This document shows positions 63,355 through 64,000 of a stretch of 64,000 nt of DNA, piece after piece (positions within the stretch are counted from its first letter, which is position 1; each line of letters opens with the position of its first letter). The stretch covers positions 31,802,172-31,866,171 of the forward strand of contig OX031063.1 of NCBI GenBank assembly GCA_943736015.1, read 5' to 3'. The DNA comes from Tridacna crocea (lineage: Eukaryota > Mollusca > Bivalvia > Cardiida > Cardiidae). A program made the position numbers and the translations under genes. The notes beneath the pieces are model-generated. The model did no database searches. It saw only the letters and a list, made by a program, of their open reading frames with translations, and was not told the DNA's origin.

Positions 63355-63560
63355 GCTTAATGAACCTGCAAAAATCTATCAACTTATATCAGCCTTCAAA
63401 GTTCGCGGGGCCAAAACCTTTTGTTACCGTTAAATTTTTGGCATGTCAAAGGAACACTCTACCTCCAGATCCGGTCGGTTGTTAGACAGAATGGATTTTA
63501 TTGATCCATAATTATACAGTGACTTGCTCGGTATAATATATCATGAAGATAAATAAAGCC
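63355..63560. mobile_element. Family D element, decayed
   Basis: AACCTGCAAAAATCTATCAA…AGCCTTCAAAGTTCGCGGGG and GGATTTTATTGATCCATAAT, AGTGACTTGCTCGG. Confidence 0.55.
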
Positions 63561-63790
63561 TATTACCACTCAATCCCTACTTTTTCCGACCTTGAGAAAG
63601 AAGCCTTTAGAAGTCTTTAGAAAACATTATGGGAAAAGAAGAAAATGCTGGTAACCAGCATTTTCCCCTTTTCCCACAATGTTTTCTACCCTTCACAAAA
63701 CAAATTTCAAATTTTCAGTCACTTTTATCTTGTCGTCTGCAAATGCTTTCGATTTGGACCAGTCTATAAATTTGTCGTTTGGTAATGAGT
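63561..63790 (-). mobile_element. Family A MITE with small internal duplication
   Basis: TATTACCACTCAATCCCTAC left; GTTTGGTAATGAGT right. CTTTAGAAGTCTTTAGAA shows a 9-bp tandem repeat before the core. Confidence 0.87.
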
Positions 63791-63986
63791 AAAGCCCTAT
63801 TTTGTCAGAGCTTGGCTTATAAATCTTACCTATTTATGGCGTCAAATCAACCCAACGATGATGGTCATAGCAACAATAACAACAACAACAATAACGTCGA
63901 TGGTGATGACAACAAAGTTCTTATTATAAGGTTAGGAATTCAACACTCAGTAGCAATATAAATGATAGACTAATTGTTTCTTGCAG

Positions 63987-64000
63987 GAGTAGTTTGGCAG
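63987..64000 (+). CDS. Possible start of a further exon, cut by the window end
   Basis: TAATTGTTTCTTGCAG ends at 63986. Entered in phase 1, as 61303 requires, the 14 nt read Gly-Val-Val-Trp-Gln with no stop; phase 0 would hit TAG at once. Weak but consistent with the locus continuing rightward. Confidence 0.25.

Noticed and set aside
63779-63961. Frame with an Asn run
   Set aside because: Asn run comes from an AAC microsatellite after a MITE end; no splice support.

Overview
This looks like metazoan, most likely molluscan (probably bivalve), nuclear DNA. It is AT-rich, has long introns with GT/AG junctions, tRNA-derived SINEs with CAAC/CAAA tails, and is crowded with short palindromic MITEs. 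The species call is inference from repeat style. The six-frame picture contains only one well supported host gene, parts of a second locus and one intact transposase; almost everything else is non-coding repeat.

Region by region: (1) 1-5520, 5' intergenic DNA with MITEs. (2) 5660-21790, a nine-coding-exon otopetrin proton-channel gene on the plus strand. The exon phases all fit and the spliced frame is 2469 nt (822 codons plus stop). It has a 315-residue acidic/serine-rich N-terminal tail and 12 predicted membrane helices. Its 7.2 kb intron 6 carries a foldback element at 11562-17328: inverted arms made of ~77 bp tandem repeats, GG(G)TYCGTGAAG ends and a 10-bp target duplication. An intact DD34D mariner (12836-14175) is inserted near its centre. 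(3) 21791-53500, a gene-poor stretch of nested repeats: TTAA-flanked MITE families A, B and F, families C, D and E, SINEs, a 4.4 kb inverted-repeat element at 32232-36612, and several perfect or near-perfect hairpins. (4) 53500-64000, a second plus-strand locus. An internal exon at 54043-54766 encodes an acidic then Lys/Pro-rich protein, a later exon lies at 61081-61303, and a possible further acceptor lies at 63986 just before the window ends. I do not recognise the product, and whether these exons belong to one gene is inference.

Repeat family names used below are mine. A: ~228 bp, TTAA-CCC(A/T)TTACCA ends, central GGAGAAAATGCTGGT palindrome. B: ~210-230 bp, TTAACCCTTA-type ends, central AGATCAGACTGCAC palindrome. 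C: ~270 bp, GCAACACGCGAAAAGG ends. D: CAGCCTGCGCAGTC hairpin. E: ~200 bp, TTCACCAACCATTC ends with a GATTGGCTAAACCA hairpin. F: ~365 bp, TTAAGGTA ends. The main working picture is a channel gene whose largest intron and flanks serve as landing sites for successive waves of cut-and-paste elements, many of which would fold into strong hairpins in the pre-mRNA. No retrovirus, LTR element or Polinton fossil was recognised.
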